Source of the DNA: Larkinella humicola | GTDB lineage: Bacteria > Bacteroidota > Bacteroidia > Cytophagales > Spirosomataceae | Direction of reading: 5' to 3' | Assembly: GCF_008727875.1 (NCBI RefSeq) | Contig: NZ_VTWS01000007.1 | Location: 186,001-250,000, forward strand | DNA length: 64,000 bases | Shown here: positions 55,548-63,815 of the stretch, piece after piece | How positions within the stretch are numbered: position 1 is the first letter of the stretch | Layout of the letters: every line of letters starts with the position of its first letter | Program-made: the position numbers and the translations under genes | The notes under the pieces: generated by a model | What the model was told of the DNA's origin: nothing | The model's database searches: none | Seen by the model: the letters and a program-made list of their open reading frames with translations, nothing else

Positions 55548-55715
55548 ATGAGAAATGTTGTCCCGAAAGAATGGAGAGCGAATCGTACAGGAGGCCGCCG
55601 TGCTCGATTTGAAATTGACCAGATTTCACTCTTAGGCGTCTTGACCGTAATGATTTTTGCTTATATTCTTTTCCACTTCGTTTACCCGATCATTTCGAAA
55701 GGGCTCTTCTGGTAA
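55548..55715 (+). CDS. 55-aa small membrane protein
   Basis: The frame ATG to TAA encodes MRNVVPKEWRANRTGGRRAR, a strongly basic N-terminus, then FEIDQISLLGVLTVMIFAYI and LFHFVYPIISKGLFW, one membrane helix ending in an aromatic-rich tail. A positive-inside N-terminus and single helix suggest an inner-membrane peptide, possibly a small subunit of a larger complex. A near-perfect intrinsic terminator lies 28 nt behind, supporting a real transcript. No family is recognised. Confidence 0.6.
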   Translation: MRNVVPKEWRANRTGGRRARFEIDQISLLGVLTVMIFAYILFHFVYPIISKGLFW

Positions 55716-55742
55716 CTTATACCAAGCAAACCACACCAGATA

Positions 55743-55799
55743 GATTTCATCAGGAAAAGCGGATTTCAAAACCGGCGGCTCCTGATGAAATCTTTTTTT
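55743..55799 (+). terminator. Strong intrinsic terminator before feoB
   Basis: Perfect 13-bp outer stem (GATTTCATCAGGA and complement, 55743-55755 and 55780-55792) followed by TTTTTTT. It ends the transcript of the 55-aa gene and just touches the feoB stop on the other strand. Confidence 0.9.
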
Positions 55800-57936
55800 A
55801 TTTCATCAGTTGGTAAACCAGGAAAGCGGAACCATACGCCAGAATGCTCATGTAGGCTAACTGAATCATGGGCCACTTCCACCCTTTCGTCTCGCGGTAA
55901 ACGGTCGCAATCGTGCTCATGCACATCATCGCAAATACGTAGAACACCAGTAACGAAAAGGCTACTGCGGGAGTATACATCGGTCCGCCCGTCTCCGGGT
56001 TGATTTCTGCTGCCAGTTTTTCCCGAATCGTACTGTCGTTCCCTTCATCAGCACTCCCGATGCTGTAGATGGTCGCAATGGTTCCGACGAATACTTCGCG
56101 GGCCGCAAACGAACTGATGAGGGCAATTCCGATTTTCCAGTCGTAGCCCAGCGGTTTGATCACGGGCTCCAGAATTTTACCGAACCGACCGGCATACGAG
56201 GCTTCCAGTTTCTCTGAAGCGACCCGGTTTTCCACCTGTTCAGCCGACTGGTTGGCATATTCACTCCGTACCCGGTTTTCGGCCTGCTCCAGCGAATCGC
56301 CGGGGCCATAGGACGCCAGCACCCACAGCACAATGGAGATCGCGACGATGACCCGACCGGCCTGCCAGACGAACGACGTGACACTGTCCCAAACCGTGAT
56401 CCCGACGTGGTTCCAGCGTGGCCATTTATAGGTCGGCAGTTCCATCACAAACAGGCTCCGTTCTTTGGCTTTGATAATAAGTTTAAACACATAGGCCGCC
56501 ACCAGAGCCGCCACCAGCCCGAGGAGATACAACCCCATCATCACAACGCCTTGCAAGTTTAGAAAGCCCAATACGGTTTTTTCCGGGACCACCAGCGCGA
56601 TCAGAATGGTGTAAATCGGCAAGCGGGCGGAACAACTCATCAGGGGCGTTACCAGAATAGTAATCAGTCGCTCGCGCCAGGAACCGATGCTGCGGGTGGC
56701 CATGATGGCCGGAACGGCACAGGCCACACCCGAAATCAGCGGCACCACACTCCGGCCGTTTAACCCGAATTGCCGCATGATGCGATCCATCAGCACCATC
56801 ACGCGCGACATGTAGCCGGATTCTTCGAGCAACGAAACCAGCAGAAACAGAAAGGCAATCTGCGGAATGAAAACGACGACGCCACCCACCCCGGCAATGA
56901 TTCCGTCCGTTAGCAAATCAGTTAGGGGACTGTCGGGAAGTTGTTCGTGCAAAGTGCCGTTGAGCCAGGCCACGCCCGCGTCGATGCCATCGACAAACGG
57001 CTGGGCCCAGGCAAAAATCGCCTGAAAGATCAGGAGCAGAACCGTGGCAAAAATGGCATACCCCCAGACCGGGTGCAGCAGAATCCGATCGATTCGCTGG
57101 CTCCAGGTCGACTGGTTGAGCGGCCGTTTGTCTGTTACAACGGTTTTGACCACTTCGCCGATCCGTTGGTAACGACCGATGGTTTCCTTTGCCTGAAAAT
57201 CAATTTCGTCGAACTGGTATTTTTCAATCAGGCCATCCAGTTTAACCCGTTGCGGTCGCCCGAGAAACGAAAAACCGTCGTGTTGAATGAGGTATTGCAG
57301 CGCGAGGTAGTTGTTGGTGAGCTGGTACTGCTGCCGAACATCGGAAATCAGCCCTTTCATGTCGTGGCCCGCTAAAACCGTCTGCTGGCCGGGATCGAAA
57401 AAAAGCGTTTCCGAAACCGTCGGCTGGCCGATTTGCTGCTCGATAGCCACCTTCAACAGCTCCAGCCCCTCCCCGATCCGTGCATTGATTTTCACCACCG
57501 GCACGCCCAGTTGCATCGACAGCCGAACGGCGTTGATTTCCAGGTGCTGCTGCCTGGCGATGTCCAGCATATTGAGGGCCATGATAACCGGCACGCCCAA
57601 ATCCTGAATCTGACTGAACAACAACAGGTTGCGGTTCAGATTGGAGGCATCGACCACCACCACAGCCACATCCGGGTAATCAGGGTGCTGCGGATTGGCC
57701 AGAATATCCGTTACGACCTGCTCGTCGACAGACTTGGGATAAATGCTATAAACGCCCGGCAAATCGATAATTGAAATTTCGGTGGTTTCATTTAGAAAAG
57801 CCGTTCCCGATTTTTTATCGACGGTTACACCGGGAAAGTTGCCCACTTTCTGGCGAAGGCCGGTTAATTGATTAAACAGCGATGATTTTCCGGAATTCGG
57901 ATTGCCCACAAGGGCGATGACAGGTTTTGATTTCAA
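55798..57936 (-). CDS. feoB: Ferrous iron transporter FeoB
   Basis: 712 aa. The N-terminal GTPase has G1 GNPNSGKSSL, G3 DLPGVYSI and G4 ALNMLDIA; a helical GDI-like domain is followed by two Gate domains with SGVACAVPAIMATRSI and CSARLPIYTIL (metal-path Cys) and about 8-10 membrane helices. It imports Fe(II) with GTP hydrolysis. The start is a TTG at 57936: no ATG or GTG lies in frame upstream, and the next candidates are inside the G1 motif. FeoA is encoded 59 nt upstream on the same strand. Confidence 0.95.
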   Translation of the reverse strand: MKSKPVIALVGNPNSGKSSLFNQLTGLRQKVGNFPGVTVDKKSGTAFLNETTEISIIDLPGVYSIYPKSVDEQVVTDILANPQHPDYPDVAVVVVDASNLNRNLLLFSQIQDLGVPVIMALNMLDIARQQHLEINAVRLSMQLGVPVVKINARIGEGLELLKVAIEQQIGQPTVSETLFFDPGQQTVLAGHDMKGLISDVRQQYQLTNNYLALQYLIQHDGFSFLGRPQRVKLDGLIEKYQFDEIDFQAKETIGRYQRIGEVVKTVVTDKRPLNQSTWSQRIDRILLHPVWGYAIFATVLLLIFQAIFAWAQPFVDGIDAGVAWLNGTLHEQLPDSPLTDLLTDGIIAGVGGVVVFIPQIAFLFLLVSLLEESGYMSRVMVLMDRIMRQFGLNGRSVVPLISGVACAVPAIMATRSIGSWRERLITILVTPLMSCSARLPIYTILIALVVPEKTVLGFLNLQGVVMMGLYLLGLVAALVAAYVFKLIIKAKERSLFVMELPTYKWPRWNHVGITVWDSVTSFVWQAGRVIVAISIVLWVLASYGPGDSLEQAENRVRSEYANQSAEQVENRVASEKLEASYAGRFGKILEPVIKPLGYDWKIGIALISSFAAREVFVGTIATIYSIGSADEGNDSTIREKLAAEINPETGGPMYTPAVAFSLLVFYVFAMMCMSTIATVYRETKGWKWPMIQLAYMSILAYGSAFLVYQLMK

Positions 57937-57995
57937 GGGTACTATAGAATGAAAAAGCCGGGAACTGTCTTACAACCCCCGGCCCCCTGGCGATA

Positions 57996-58238
57996 TTATG
58001 GTTCGATTAATATGGTAGCCGCTTCAGATTTCCGCATCGATAAACAATATCCGGAAACATTCAGACAAATGGGATCTCCCAAGGGTGCCTTGCAGTGCAG
58101 ACACACTTCCGTGCCGGGTAAACATCCCATCTCAAGCAACTTCAGCGACATCCATTGGTCACTAAATGACTCGATTACCGCTTTTTCGCCAACCTTTAAA
58201 TCGGCGACACTGCGCTTCTGTATTTTTCGGTGGGGCAT
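57996..58238 (-). CDS. feoA: FeoA-family protein
   Basis: 80 aa, an SH3-like FeoA domain: SVADLKVGEKAVIESFSD, LKLLEMGCLPGTEVCLHCKAPLGDPICLNVSGYCLSMRKSEAATI. FeoA regulates or assembles with FeoB at the inner membrane. It is the first gene of the feoAB operon. A possible minus-strand promoter tract (TTAATTTG, complement of 58264-58271) precedes it, without a good -33. Confidence 0.93.
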   Translation of the reverse strand: MPHRKIQKRSVADLKVGEKAVIESFSDQWMSLKLLEMGCLPGTEVCLHCKAPLGDPICLNVSGYCLSMRKSEAATILIEP

Positions 58239-58548
58239 GCGCGTACGATATTTAGACTTATTACAAATTAATGCAAGTTAACGGATATCCGTTCGCTTTT
58301 ACAAGAAATGTTTCAAAAAAACCGGGGTTTTCCGGCAGGGCGCGTAAACGAAATAATTAGTTAAAACAGATAGATCCCACAAACCGGATTAATTCCGGGG
58401 ATCCCTCTCTCCTGCCCGTGAAAAAACCGCCCTGGTATCAAGCTGAACTGGGGTTTGTGTTGTAATTTTGTAGAATCTGGTACAAACAGTCGAAATTCAT
58501 ACATTTTGGCCGGATAACGGAGGGTAAAATCCCTCAGGCGACAGCGCG
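58239..58548. other. Divergent intergenic region feoA/ccmB
   Basis: 310 nt. On the plus strand TAATTTTG at 58463-58470 fits the -7 consensus for the ccm operon, about 80 nt before the ccmB start, but the -33 position is poor. A weak -7-like tract faces feoA. An iron box cannot be identified with confidence. No small gene is seen. Confidence 0.45.
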
Positions 58549-59217
58549 ATGCAACAGATCAGAGTATTAATCGGCAAAGAATTTCGGTTGGAATGGCGGC
58601 AGCGCTATGCCCTGAATGGGATGCTGCTGTACATCGTCAGCACGGTTTTCGTTTGTTTTCTGAGCTTCAGCCTGCGCCGGAACCAACTGACGCCGATGGT
58701 CTGGAACGCCTTGTTCTGGATTATCCTGTTGTTTACGGCCATCAATGCCATTGCCAAAAGTTTTGTGCAGGAACGCGCCGGGCGGCTTCTGTACTATTAC
58801 ACGCTGGTCAGTCCGCAGAAAATCATCCTGTCCAAAATTGTGTATAACACCCTGCTGATGTTGGTGTTGGCCGGTTTGGGGTTCGGGATTTACACGCTGG
58901 TGATGGGCGTTCCCGGGGAGGGGATGGACATGCCGCTGTTTGTGGTCAATCTGCTGCTGGGTGCCATCGGCTTTGCGGCTTCGCTGACGCTGGTTGCGGG
59001 CATTGCCTCCAAAGCCGAAAATAGTGCGACACTCATGGCGGTTTTGAGTTTTCCGGTGGTGCTTCCTTTGCTGCTTATGCTGATTCGGGTGTCAAAAAAT
59101 GCACTTGATGGCTTGGACCGTAGCGTTAGTCTGGACGAAATCGGAACTTTGCTGGCCATCGATGCCATTGTGCTGGTGTTGTCGGTGTTGTTATTTCCCT
59201 ATTTGTGGAGAAGTTAA
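58549..59217 (+). CDS. ccmB: Haem exporter/cytochrome c maturation permease CcmB
   Basis: 222 aa with six membrane helices. IRVLIGKEFRLEWRQRYALNGMLLYIVSTVFVCFL at the N-terminus, FVQERAGRLLYYYTLVSPQKIILSKIVYNTLLML and SKAENSATLMAVLSFPVVLPLLLML are CcmB blocks. In System I it works with the ATPase CcmA; ccmA is not in this window. It is first in the operon ccmB-C-D-E-F. Confidence 0.93.
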   Translation: MQQIRVLIGKEFRLEWRQRYALNGMLLYIVSTVFVCFLSFSLRRNQLTPMVWNALFWIILLFTAINAIAKSFVQERAGRLLYYYTLVSPQKIILSKIVYNTLLMLVLAGLGFGIYTLVMGVPGEGMDMPLFVVNLLLGAIGFAASLTLVAGIASKAENSATLMAVLSFPVVLPLLLMLIRVSKNALDGLDRSVSLDEIGTLLAIDAIVLVLSVLLFPYLWRS

Positions 59218-59218
59218 T

Positions 59219-59923
59219 ATGACTATGAAAAAAAACTGGTGGAAAGCCCTGGCCGTCGTCATCATGACGTATGTGATCTGGGTCGGTCTTCTGGGAACGG
59301 TTCCCCGTCAACCCATTCTGAATGAGAGCATTCGCAACGTCTATTTTCACGTTCCTTTGTGGTTTTCGATGATCATCCTGATGCTGACGTCCATGATCTA
59401 CTCGATCCGGTATCTGCGAAAAGGGCGCATGGACGACGATCATATTTCCGTAGAATTTGCCAACAGCGCCATTCTCTACGGTATTTTGGGGTGCGCCACC
59501 GGCTCACTCTGGGCCAGCGTCACCTGGGGAGATCCGTGGCCCAACGACCCCAAACTGAATAGCGTTGCGGTCGGAATGCTGATGTATTTTGCCTACCTGA
59601 TTCTGCGAAACTCGTTTGACGACGAATTGCGTCGGGCCCGGATTTCGGCAATCTACAACATTTTTGCCTTTGCGGTTTTTGTGCCGCTCATCTTTATCCT
59701 GCCCCGGCTCACCGATTCGCTGCATCCGGGCAACGGCGGCAACCCGGCTTTTGGCAAATACGACATGGACAGCGGCATGCGGCTGGTGCTGTATCCGTCC
59801 GTGATCGGGATGACGTTACTGGGCGTCTGGATTACCCAACTGCGGGTGCGGCTGCGTCGGCTGCGCGACCGGCTGGATCATGTCAACGATGCCCTGCCCA
59901 AAGCCCATTCCACTGCGGAATGA
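59219..59923 (+). CDS. ccmC: Cytochrome c maturation protein CcmC
   Basis: 234 aa from the ATG at 59219 (second ATG at 59225), just after ccmB. Six membrane helices. NVYFHVPLWFSMI holds the first haem-ligand His, and the tryptophan-rich WASVTWGDPWPNDPKLNSVAVGMLMYFAYLIL corresponds to the WWD haem-binding segment, with fewer Trp than the E. coli motif. LRLTDSLHPGNG holds the second His. It presents haem to CcmE on the periplasmic side. Confidence 0.93.
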   Translation: MTMKKNWWKALAVVIMTYVIWVGLLGTVPRQPILNESIRNVYFHVPLWFSMIILMLTSMIYSIRYLRKGRMDDDHISVEFANSAILYGILGCATGSLWASVTWGDPWPNDPKLNSVAVGMLMYFAYLILRNSFDDELRRARISAIYNIFAFAVFVPLIFILPRLTDSLHPGNGGNPAFGKYDMDSGMRLVLYPSVIGMTLLGVWITQLRVRLRRLRDRLDHVNDALPKAHSTAE

Positions 59924-59965
59924 TTAGCCGACCAAACTTGTTACCACTTTACACTACTCACTATT

Positions 59966-60175
59966 ATGATACCTAAATTCCTAGTCCTTTGCTTTTTGGT
60001 ATTGCTGTCGTTCAGCAGTCAGGCTCAGGAAATTGAGATGGCTGACCGGCTTCGGGCCGATGGTAAAATCTGGGTCGTTGTGGCCGTTTTCCTGGTTACC
60101 TTTGCGGGGGTCATTGCTTATCTCATCCGACTGGATACGAAAATTAGTAAACTGGAAAAAGAGATTTCTAAATAG
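59966..60175 (+). CDS. ccmD: CcmD-like small membrane protein
   Basis: 69 aa. A signal-like first hydrophobic segment (MIPKFLVLCFLVLLSFSSQAQ) precedes ADGKIWVVVAVFLVTFAGVIAYLIRLDTKISKLEKEI, the CcmD-type single helix with a charged cytoplasmic tail. In System I CcmD stabilises the CcmC-CcmE complex. The extra N-terminal segment is a Bacteroidota-type addition. It lies between ccmC and ccmE. Confidence 0.8.
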   Translation: MIPKFLVLCFLVLLSFSSQAQEIEMADRLRADGKIWVVVAVFLVTFAGVIAYLIRLDTKISKLEKEISK

Positions 60176-60258
60176 ACAAGAGAGGTTAGACAAAAGAGTA
60201 AAGACTAAAATGCATCCTGCATTTCTTTATTCTCTTGTCTCACTTCTTTCCTCTCAAT
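60174..60258. repeat. Inverted repeat of GACAAGAGA words between ccmD and ccmE
   Basis: Inner arms 60188-60214 and 60218-60240 pair well (AGACAA.AGA.TAAAG ... AATGCA with TGCATT...). Outer words GACAAGAGAGG and CTTTCCTCTC pair imperfectly. The loop is TCC. The word TAGACAAGAGA is shared with 21474-21540. It occupies almost the whole gap and ends just before the ccmE ATG. Confidence 0.7.
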
Positions 60259-60259
60259 C

Positions 60260-60700
60260 ATGAAAAAAACACATATTCTCGGTATTGTCGTGATTGCCCT
60301 GGCAATCGGTATCATCATCTCCACCGCAGGGGATGCCAGTTCCTACGTGACTTTCACCCAGGCGGCTGAACTGGCTAAAAGTGGTGAATCCGACGGCGTT
60401 CACGTTGTGGGTACGCTGACAAAAGACGCGCAGGGCAAGATCATCAACATGGTGTATCAACCCCAGGTCGACCCCAACCGTTTCGAATTCACGCTGGTCG
60501 ACACCGAAAACCACCTCCAGAAAGTGGTCTACAACTCGCCCAAACCCCAGGATTTCGACCGTTCCGAACAGGTGGTGGTCATCGGCAGTATGCAGGGCGA
60601 TCATTTCCGCGCCGATAAAATCCTGCTGAAATGCCCGTCGAAATACCAGGATAACAAGCTGGAAACGAAGGAATACGAAGCGAAAACGGCAAAGTTATAA
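60260..60700 (+). CDS. ccmE: Haem chaperone CcmE, CxxxY variant
   Basis: 146 aa: a membrane anchor (ILGIVVIALAIGIIISTAG) and a periplasmic OB-fold (about 30-125). The haem-attachment site in classical CcmE is HxxxY; here the aligned tail reads KCPSKY, with Cys near 125 and Tyr near 129. CxxxY forms define a variant System I known from some archaea and bacteria that lack CcmH (family knowledge). CcmE carries haem from CcmC to CcmF. No ccmG or ccmH is seen nearby. Confidence 0.93.
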   Translation: MKKTHILGIVVIALAIGIIISTAGDASSYVTFTQAAELAKSGESDGVHVVGTLTKDAQGKIINMVYQPQVDPNRFEFTLVDTENHLQKVVYNSPKPQDFDRSEQVVVIGSMQGDHFRADKILLKCPSKYQDNKLETKEYEAKTAKL

Positions 60701-60705
60701 ATACA

Positions 60706-60862
60706 TGGTTTTGATGGTTGGATAGGGTTGAATGGTTTTGATGGTTAAAATGGTTAGGTGATCGAACGCTTTCAATCATGACCAATCCATTCAACCATTT
60801 TCAACCATTAGAACCATTTTTAACCATAAAACCACCCCTTTAGCCATTCGAACCATTCAATC
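60706..60862. repeat. Inverted repeat of GATGGTT/AACCATT words between ccmE and ccmF
   Basis: The left half (about 60706-60757) repeats ATGGTT seven times with varying linkers; the right half (about 60787-60860) repeats AACCATT six times. The best-pairing core is TGGTTTTGATGGTTAAAATGG against its near complement at about 60815-60832. The element fills the whole gap up to the ccmF ATG. Confidence 0.7.
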
Positions 60863-63499
60863 ATGATTCATACAACCGTCGGTAATATCGGCCACCTTTT
60901 TGTTATTATATCCTTTGTTACGGCCCTGATGTCCACGTTCGCCTACCTGCGGATTTCGCTGGCGGGTAACGAGCTGTTGCAAAACAAACGGGAAATTACG
61001 CAGTGGCGCTGGCTGGCCCGGGGTGCTTTTTATCTCCACGGCGTCGCCATTTTCGGTATCGTCGCCTGTTTGTTCTACATCATTTCCAATCATTATTACG
61101 AATACCATTACGCCTGGAGTTACTCGTCGCGCGCGTTGCCAGCTGAATACATCATCTCAAGTTTCTGGCACGGACAGGAAGGCAGTTTTCTGCTCTGGCT
61201 GTTCTGGAACGTAATTTTGGGCATCGTCCTGATTCAAACCAACCGCGACGACCGCTCGAAAAGCCTGAGTTCGCGCCAGTGGGAAGCGCCCATGATGACG
61301 GTTTTTGCGTTAGTTCAGGCGTTTCTGGCATCGATGATTCTGGGTGTGGTGTTTGGCGACACCTTCAAAGTGGGCAGTTCGCCGTTCCTGTTGCTGCGGG
61401 ATGCGATGGCCGATGCGCCGATTTTCACCAGCAATCCCAATTACATTCCGGAAGACGGCAAGGGCATGAACCCCCTGCTGCAAAATTACTGGATGGTCAT
61501 TCACCCACCGACCCTGTTTCTGGGCTACGCTACGACGTTGATTCCGTTTGCTTTTTGCATCGCCGGTTTGTGGAAAAACGAGCCGAAAGAATGGATGCGT
61601 CCCGCCCTTCCCTGGGCGTTGTTCTCGGCCATGGTGCTGGGCGTCGGGATTCTGATGGGGGGTTACTGGGCTTACGAAACCCTTAATTTCGGGGGGTACT
61701 GGAACTGGGATCCGGTCGAAAACTCGGTGTTGGTGCCCTGGATGGTTCTGATTGCGTCTATTCACGCCATGCTGATTGCCAAAAAGAGTTCGACCGGGTT
61801 GAAAACCGCCATCATTCTTTCCGTAGCCACGTTCCTGCTGATTCTCTATTCGACCTTCCTGACCCGCAGCGGTATTCTGGGCAATGCCTCGGTTCACTCC
61901 TTTACGGATTTAGGACTTTCCGGCCAGTTGCTGATTTACATGCTGGTTTTCGTGGCCATGGCTGTGGTGCTAATCAGTTTCAAATGGAAATTGATCGAGA
62001 AAGACGAAGAAGAAACTTCCGTGTATTCCAAAGAATTCTGGCTGTTCATCGGTGCCATCGTGCTCTGTCTGGCCGGTTTTCAGGTTCTGAACACCACCTC
62101 GTTTCCGGTGTACAACAAAATTGGCGAAGCCTTCGGATTTAGCCCCAACATCGCCATGCCCGCCGATCAGGTGGCGCACTACAACAAATTCCAGATCTGG
62201 TTTTTCTCGGCCATTGCGCTGTTGACGGGGATCGGGCAATTCATCTGGTGGCGGAAAGTGGGCAAAGGCAACCTGAATTCCCTCATAACTTCCGGCATCA
62301 TTACAATGTTCATCAGTGGCGGTTTGATTGCCTACGGTGATATTACGAAACCGGCTTTTATGGTGCTGCTTACGACATCGGTTTTTGCCATTGTTGCGAA
62401 CGCCAGCATTCTGTGGGGTGTCATTCGGGGGAATTACAAGCTGTCGGGTGGCGCGGTGGCCCACATTGGTGTGGCCCTGATGCTGATCGGGATTTTGTTT
62501 TCATCGGGCTATTCCAAAATTGTCTCCCTGAACAACACCGGTTTGCTGATTTCGAAAGGGGAAGATTTCACGAAAAACGACAACAAGGAAAACAAGGAAA
62601 ACGTCATCCTGTGGCTGAATCAGCCGCAGAAAATGAGTGGTTATTTGCTGACCTACCGGGGCCAGCGGATCGAGATTCGGGATGTGCCGGATTACGTTCC
62701 CCGCAACTGGGTCGAGCCGATTGTGGGCGCCACGCCGGAGCTGAGTTTTCACGGCATTGCGACCCGGGATATTGAACAGAACGGCAAGCTGTATCACAAA
62801 AAAGGCGATACCGTTGCCCTGCATCCCGAAAACACCTACTACGAAGTGGAATACCGCGAACCGGGTGGCAAAATTTTCACCTTGTATCCGCGCGGTCAGA
62901 TCAACGAGCAAATGGGTGCGGGCGGTTTTCTGCCCTCGCCGGATATTCGCCGGATGCCGGGCAAAGACCTCTATACCTACGTTGCGACGGTTCCCGACCC
63001 CAGCAGCGAAGGCACCTGGAGCCCGACGGAAACGTACCGGATTGCGCCCAAAGACACCTTCTTTGTGAACGATTACGTAGCGGTTTTTGACAATGTCATT
63101 CAAACCCGCGAAATCGAAGGAACACCCCTCGGACCAAACGATGCGGCTGTCAAAGCCGTGGTTCGCGTGCTGGACAAGGAGCGGGAATATACCCTGTCAC
63201 CGGCCTTCATCATTAAAGACCGCATGGTGGGCCGCAAAGCCGAAACCAACGAAGAACTCGGCTTACGGCTTCAGTTGAACGAAATTGATCCGCGAACCGG
63301 CCTGTTTACCTTCACGGCCAACACGACCCAGCGCGATTACATCGTGATGAAAGCCAAGGAGATGCCGCTCATCAATCTGCTCTGGATCGGGACGTTTGTG
63401 CTTGTCATCGGTTTTTCAATGGCTGCAATCCGTCGCTACCGGGAATTCACCAAGATGCGGGACAAAAAGAAGCCGACGCTGGTGGGCAGTTCACAGTAG
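60863..63499 (+). CDS. ccmF: Cytochrome c haem lyase subunit CcmF
   Basis: 878 aa, longer than E. coli CcmF (about 650). Many membrane helices. The WWD haem motif reads GYWAYETLNFGGYWNWDPVENSVLVPW; haem His are in YIISSFWHGQEGSFLLW, WMVIHPPTLFLGY and HAMLIAKK. A large periplasmic domain (about residues 560-830) before the last helix is expanded relative to E. coli. It attaches haem to apocytochromes. With the CxxxY CcmE and no CcmH it likely forms the simplified System I. Confidence 0.95.
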   Translation: MIHTTVGNIGHLFVIISFVTALMSTFAYLRISLAGNELLQNKREITQWRWLARGAFYLHGVAIFGIVACLFYIISNHYYEYHYAWSYSSRALPAEYIISSFWHGQEGSFLLWLFWNVILGIVLIQTNRDDRSKSLSSRQWEAPMMTVFALVQAFLASMILGVVFGDTFKVGSSPFLLLRDAMADAPIFTSNPNYIPEDGKGMNPLLQNYWMVIHPPTLFLGYATTLIPFAFCIAGLWKNEPKEWMRPALPWALFSAMVLGVGILMGGYWAYETLNFGGYWNWDPVENSVLVPWMVLIASIHAMLIAKKSSTGLKTAIILSVATFLLILYSTFLTRSGILGNASVHSFTDLGLSGQLLIYMLVFVAMAVVLISFKWKLIEKDEEETSVYSKEFWLFIGAIVLCLAGFQVLNTTSFPVYNKIGEAFGFSPNIAMPADQVAHYNKFQIWFFSAIALLTGIGQFIWWRKVGKGNLNSLITSGIITMFISGGLIAYGDITKPAFMVLLTTSVFAIVANASILWGVIRGNYKLSGGAVAHIGVALMLIGILFSSGYSKIVSLNNTGLLISKGEDFTKNDNKENKENVILWLNQPQKMSGYLLTYRGQRIEIRDVPDYVPRNWVEPIVGATPELSFHGIATRDIEQNGKLYHKKGDTVALHPENTYYEVEYREPGGKIFTLYPRGQINEQMGAGGFLPSPDIRRMPGKDLYTYVATVPDPSSEGTWSPTETYRIAPKDTFFVNDYVAVFDNVIQTREIEGTPLGPNDAAVKAVVRVLDKEREYTLSPAFIIKDRMVGRKAETNEELGLRLQLNEIDPRTGLFTFTANTTQRDYIVMKAKEMPLINLLWIGTFVLVIGFSMAAIRRYREFTKMRDKKKPTLVGSSQ

Positions 63500-63506
63500 G
63501 CATTTT

Positions 63507-63734
63507 ATGAAAATCAGAGAAACCGTTCTTATTTCCCTTTCCATTGGCTGCCTCATTCTCTGGGTTCTGGAGTTCCGGCGGACGCGTACGTTTGGCGAAC
63601 ATTACTGGCTAATTATGCTGTGTCTGGCGTTTTTGCTGGCTTTTATGTATGTTCGTGGCGTACACCTGAATTCGGTCAAACAAAAACCGGCGGTTCCGGT
63701 GAAACCAACCCGAAAAAAGAAGAAAAAGTCTTGA
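63507..63734 (+). CDS. 75-aa small membrane protein after ccmF
   Basis: ATG at 63507, 7 nt after the ccmF stop, so co-transcribed. MKIRETVLISLSIGCLILWV and HYWLIMLCLAFLLAFMYV are two membrane helices with a short loop; the tail is basic (PTRKKKKKS). A charged hairpin protein of unknown family. Its place directly after ccmF suggests a helper in cytochrome maturation or a general membrane protein; neither can be shown. Confidence 0.65.
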   Translation: MKIRETVLISLSIGCLILWVLEFRRTRTFGEHYWLIMLCLAFLLAFMYVRGVHLNSVKQKPAVPVKPTRKKKKKS

Positions 63735-63807
63735 ACTCGGATTACACAGATTAAAGGATTAACCAGGATCGCTGACACGGTCTTTTAATCCGCGTAATCC
63801 GAGTTCA
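63732..63807. repeat. Inverted repeat of GGATTAC words before the last gene
   Basis: Arms 63732-63758 and 63781-63807 match as reverse complements at 24 of 27 positions; each repeats GATTA/GGATTA words. The 22-nt loop contains GCTGACAC, similar to the GGCTGACGC of the repeats near 49.6 and 52.9 kb. Confidence 0.8.
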
Positions 63808-63815
63808 GAAACCCT

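Noticed and set aside
60706-60862. AACCATT repeats as a direct-repeat origin or iteron array
   Set aside because: The words on the left side are the reverse complements of those on the right, so the whole is an inverted repeat; no dnaA-box or replication gene is nearby.
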